This document shows positions 5,172-5,866 of a stretch of 5,866 nucleotides of DNA, one piece after another. This DNA is from Anaerolineaceae bacterium. GTDB lineage: Bacteria; Chloroflexota; Anaerolineae; Anaerolineales; Villigracilaceae. The stretch lies in contig VFKQ01000095.1 of NCBI GenBank assembly GCA_009885445.1, forward strand, positions 1 through 5,866, in the 5' to 3' direction. A program made the translations under genes and the position numbers. Position 1 is the first letter of the stretch, and each line of letters starts with the position of its first letter. The notes below the pieces were generated by a model. That model was not told where the DNA came from, ran no database searches, and was given only the letters and a program-made list of their open reading frames with translations.

Positions 5172-5866
5172 TTACTGGCCAAGAATCACCATCGGCACGG
5201 GCGAAAATGTCAGCACGAACAAGATCAGCGTCAGCGCGCCGACCCACTTGCGGCGCGAGTCGAGTTCGCTGATCTGGTCCAGCGGTTCGGCGTGTGAGCC
5301 GCCGAGGAAATACAACAACGCCGCCCACAGCCACCAGCCGTTCCAGAAAAATCCCAGCCCGATCAGCGCCACGAAGATGACGGGATAGGCCAGGCGCGTT
5401 TTTTCACCGAACATTGAATAACTGACATGTCCGCCGTCCAATGTGCCGACCGGAATCAGATTTAGCGCGGTGACGAGCAAGCCCGCCCAACCCGCGAACG
5501 CGACGGGGTGGATGAACACGTCCGTGCCGCCGATGGGGAGTGGGGTGCCGGTGAAAAAATATTGAAGCCAATACAAGGCGAGCGAAACACCATGTGTGTC
5601 TGCGGGCGCGGGGAGCAATTGATGGAAGACAACAAATTTCGAGAGCAGATATAAAATCGAATTTCCCTCCAGCGTGCTGGGCACATTTTCGACGATGCCC
5701 AACGTGGAGAGTCGCAGACCGAGAAGCAAAATCGGAATGGCGACAACGATTCCCGCCAACGGCCCGGCCACGCCAATGTCAAATAAGACGCGTTTGTTTT
5801 TGGGGATGGCCTGCAATTGAATAAATGCGCCGAGGGTTCCAAACGCGCTTCCTGGGAAGGGGATGA
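5172..5866 (-). CDS. Site-2-protease-type M50 membrane metallopeptidase, C-terminal part (start off right edge)
   Basis: The frame is open to the right edge and reads IPFPGSAFGTLGAFIQLQAI, then PKNKRVLFDIGVAGPLAG. This is the conserved stretch that follows the HExxH helix in M50 peptidases. Further on, NLIPVGTLDGGHV (Asp codon at 5438-5436) is the family's second motif, whose Asp completes the catalytic zinc site; the HExxH itself would lie beyond the window. Several TM helices are evident: around 5780-5725, 5500-5450, 5400-5310 and the last 20 residues, ending in VPMVILGQ. Such enzymes cleave TM segments within the membrane, often releasing regulators. A TTG at 5816 is not the start, because strong family homology continues upstream of it. 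The stop TAA lies 25 nt before the binding-protein ATG, so the two may be co-transcribed. The substrate is unknown. Confidence 0.9.
   Translation of the reverse strand, partial: IPFPGSAFGTLGAFIQLQAIPKNKRVLFDIGVAGPLAGIVVAIPILLLGLRLSTLGIVENVPSTLEGNSILYLLSKFVVFHQLLPAPADTHGVSLALYWLQYFFTGTPLPIGGTDVFIHPVAFAGWAGLLVTALNLIPVGTLDGGHVSYSMFGEKTRLAYPVIFVALIGLGFFWNGWWLWAALLYFLGGSHAEPLDQISELDSRRKWVGALTLILFVLTFSPVPMVILGQ

Noticed and set aside
5147..5182. Extension of the binding protein to TTG at 5182
   Set aside because: It would overlap the M50 stop and has no ribosome site. The added residues are repeat-encoded and would put a polar extension before the signal peptide.
5172..5816. M50 peptidase starting at the TTG at 5816
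   Set aside because: The frame continues upstream with conserved M50 sequence (GTLGAFIQLQAIPKNKR), so the gene is cut by the window edge, not started at TTG.
1..5866. A novel defence, secretion or biosynthetic system
   Set aside because: The genes belong to unrelated general families (M50, binding protein, MFS, YibE/F, ECF sigma) and no nuclease, helicase, toxin or tailoring enzyme is seen.

Overview
The window looks like a piece of a bacterial chromosome, probably from an uncultured Chloroflexota (Anaerolineae-like) or similar environmental lineage. This assignment is inference. It rests on the style of the proteins and on several kinds of short dispersed palindromic repeat that I associate with such genomes; no taxonomic marker gene is present. 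All six genes I can support lie on the minus strand, so the window reads right to left.

In order of transcription: the C-terminal part of a site-2-protease-type M50 membrane metallopeptidase (5866-5172, start off the edge); a lipoprotein solute-binding protein of the ABC sugar-binding type (5146-3707); a three-TM membrane protein with a Ser/Lys repeat tract and a C-terminal zinc ribbon (3602-2862); a 12-TM major facilitator transporter (2706-1495); a YibE/F-family multi-pass membrane protein (1460-264); and the N-terminus of an ECF RNA polymerase sigma factor (152-1, running off the left edge). No tRNA, rRNA, CRISPR array, transposase or phage gene is visible.

The genes do not form an obvious single pathway. 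Five of the six encode membrane or exported proteins. The M50/binding-protein pair (25 nt gap) and the MFS/YibE pair (34 nt gap) are close enough for co-transcription. The other gaps are 104-155 nt, and two of these three hold a large palindromic repeat. The binding protein has no permease or ATPase partner here. The sigma factor has its own likely promoter with a perfect TATAAT box.

The most unusual aspect is how densely short palindromic repeats have invaded the window. They occur in most gene junctions, inside the coding sequence of the MFS transporter (in frame, in the central loop), and across the whole start and signal-peptide region of the binding protein. I see no clear sign of a new defence or biosynthetic system. 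The repeats and the Ser/Lys zinc-ribbon protein are the points worth following up.
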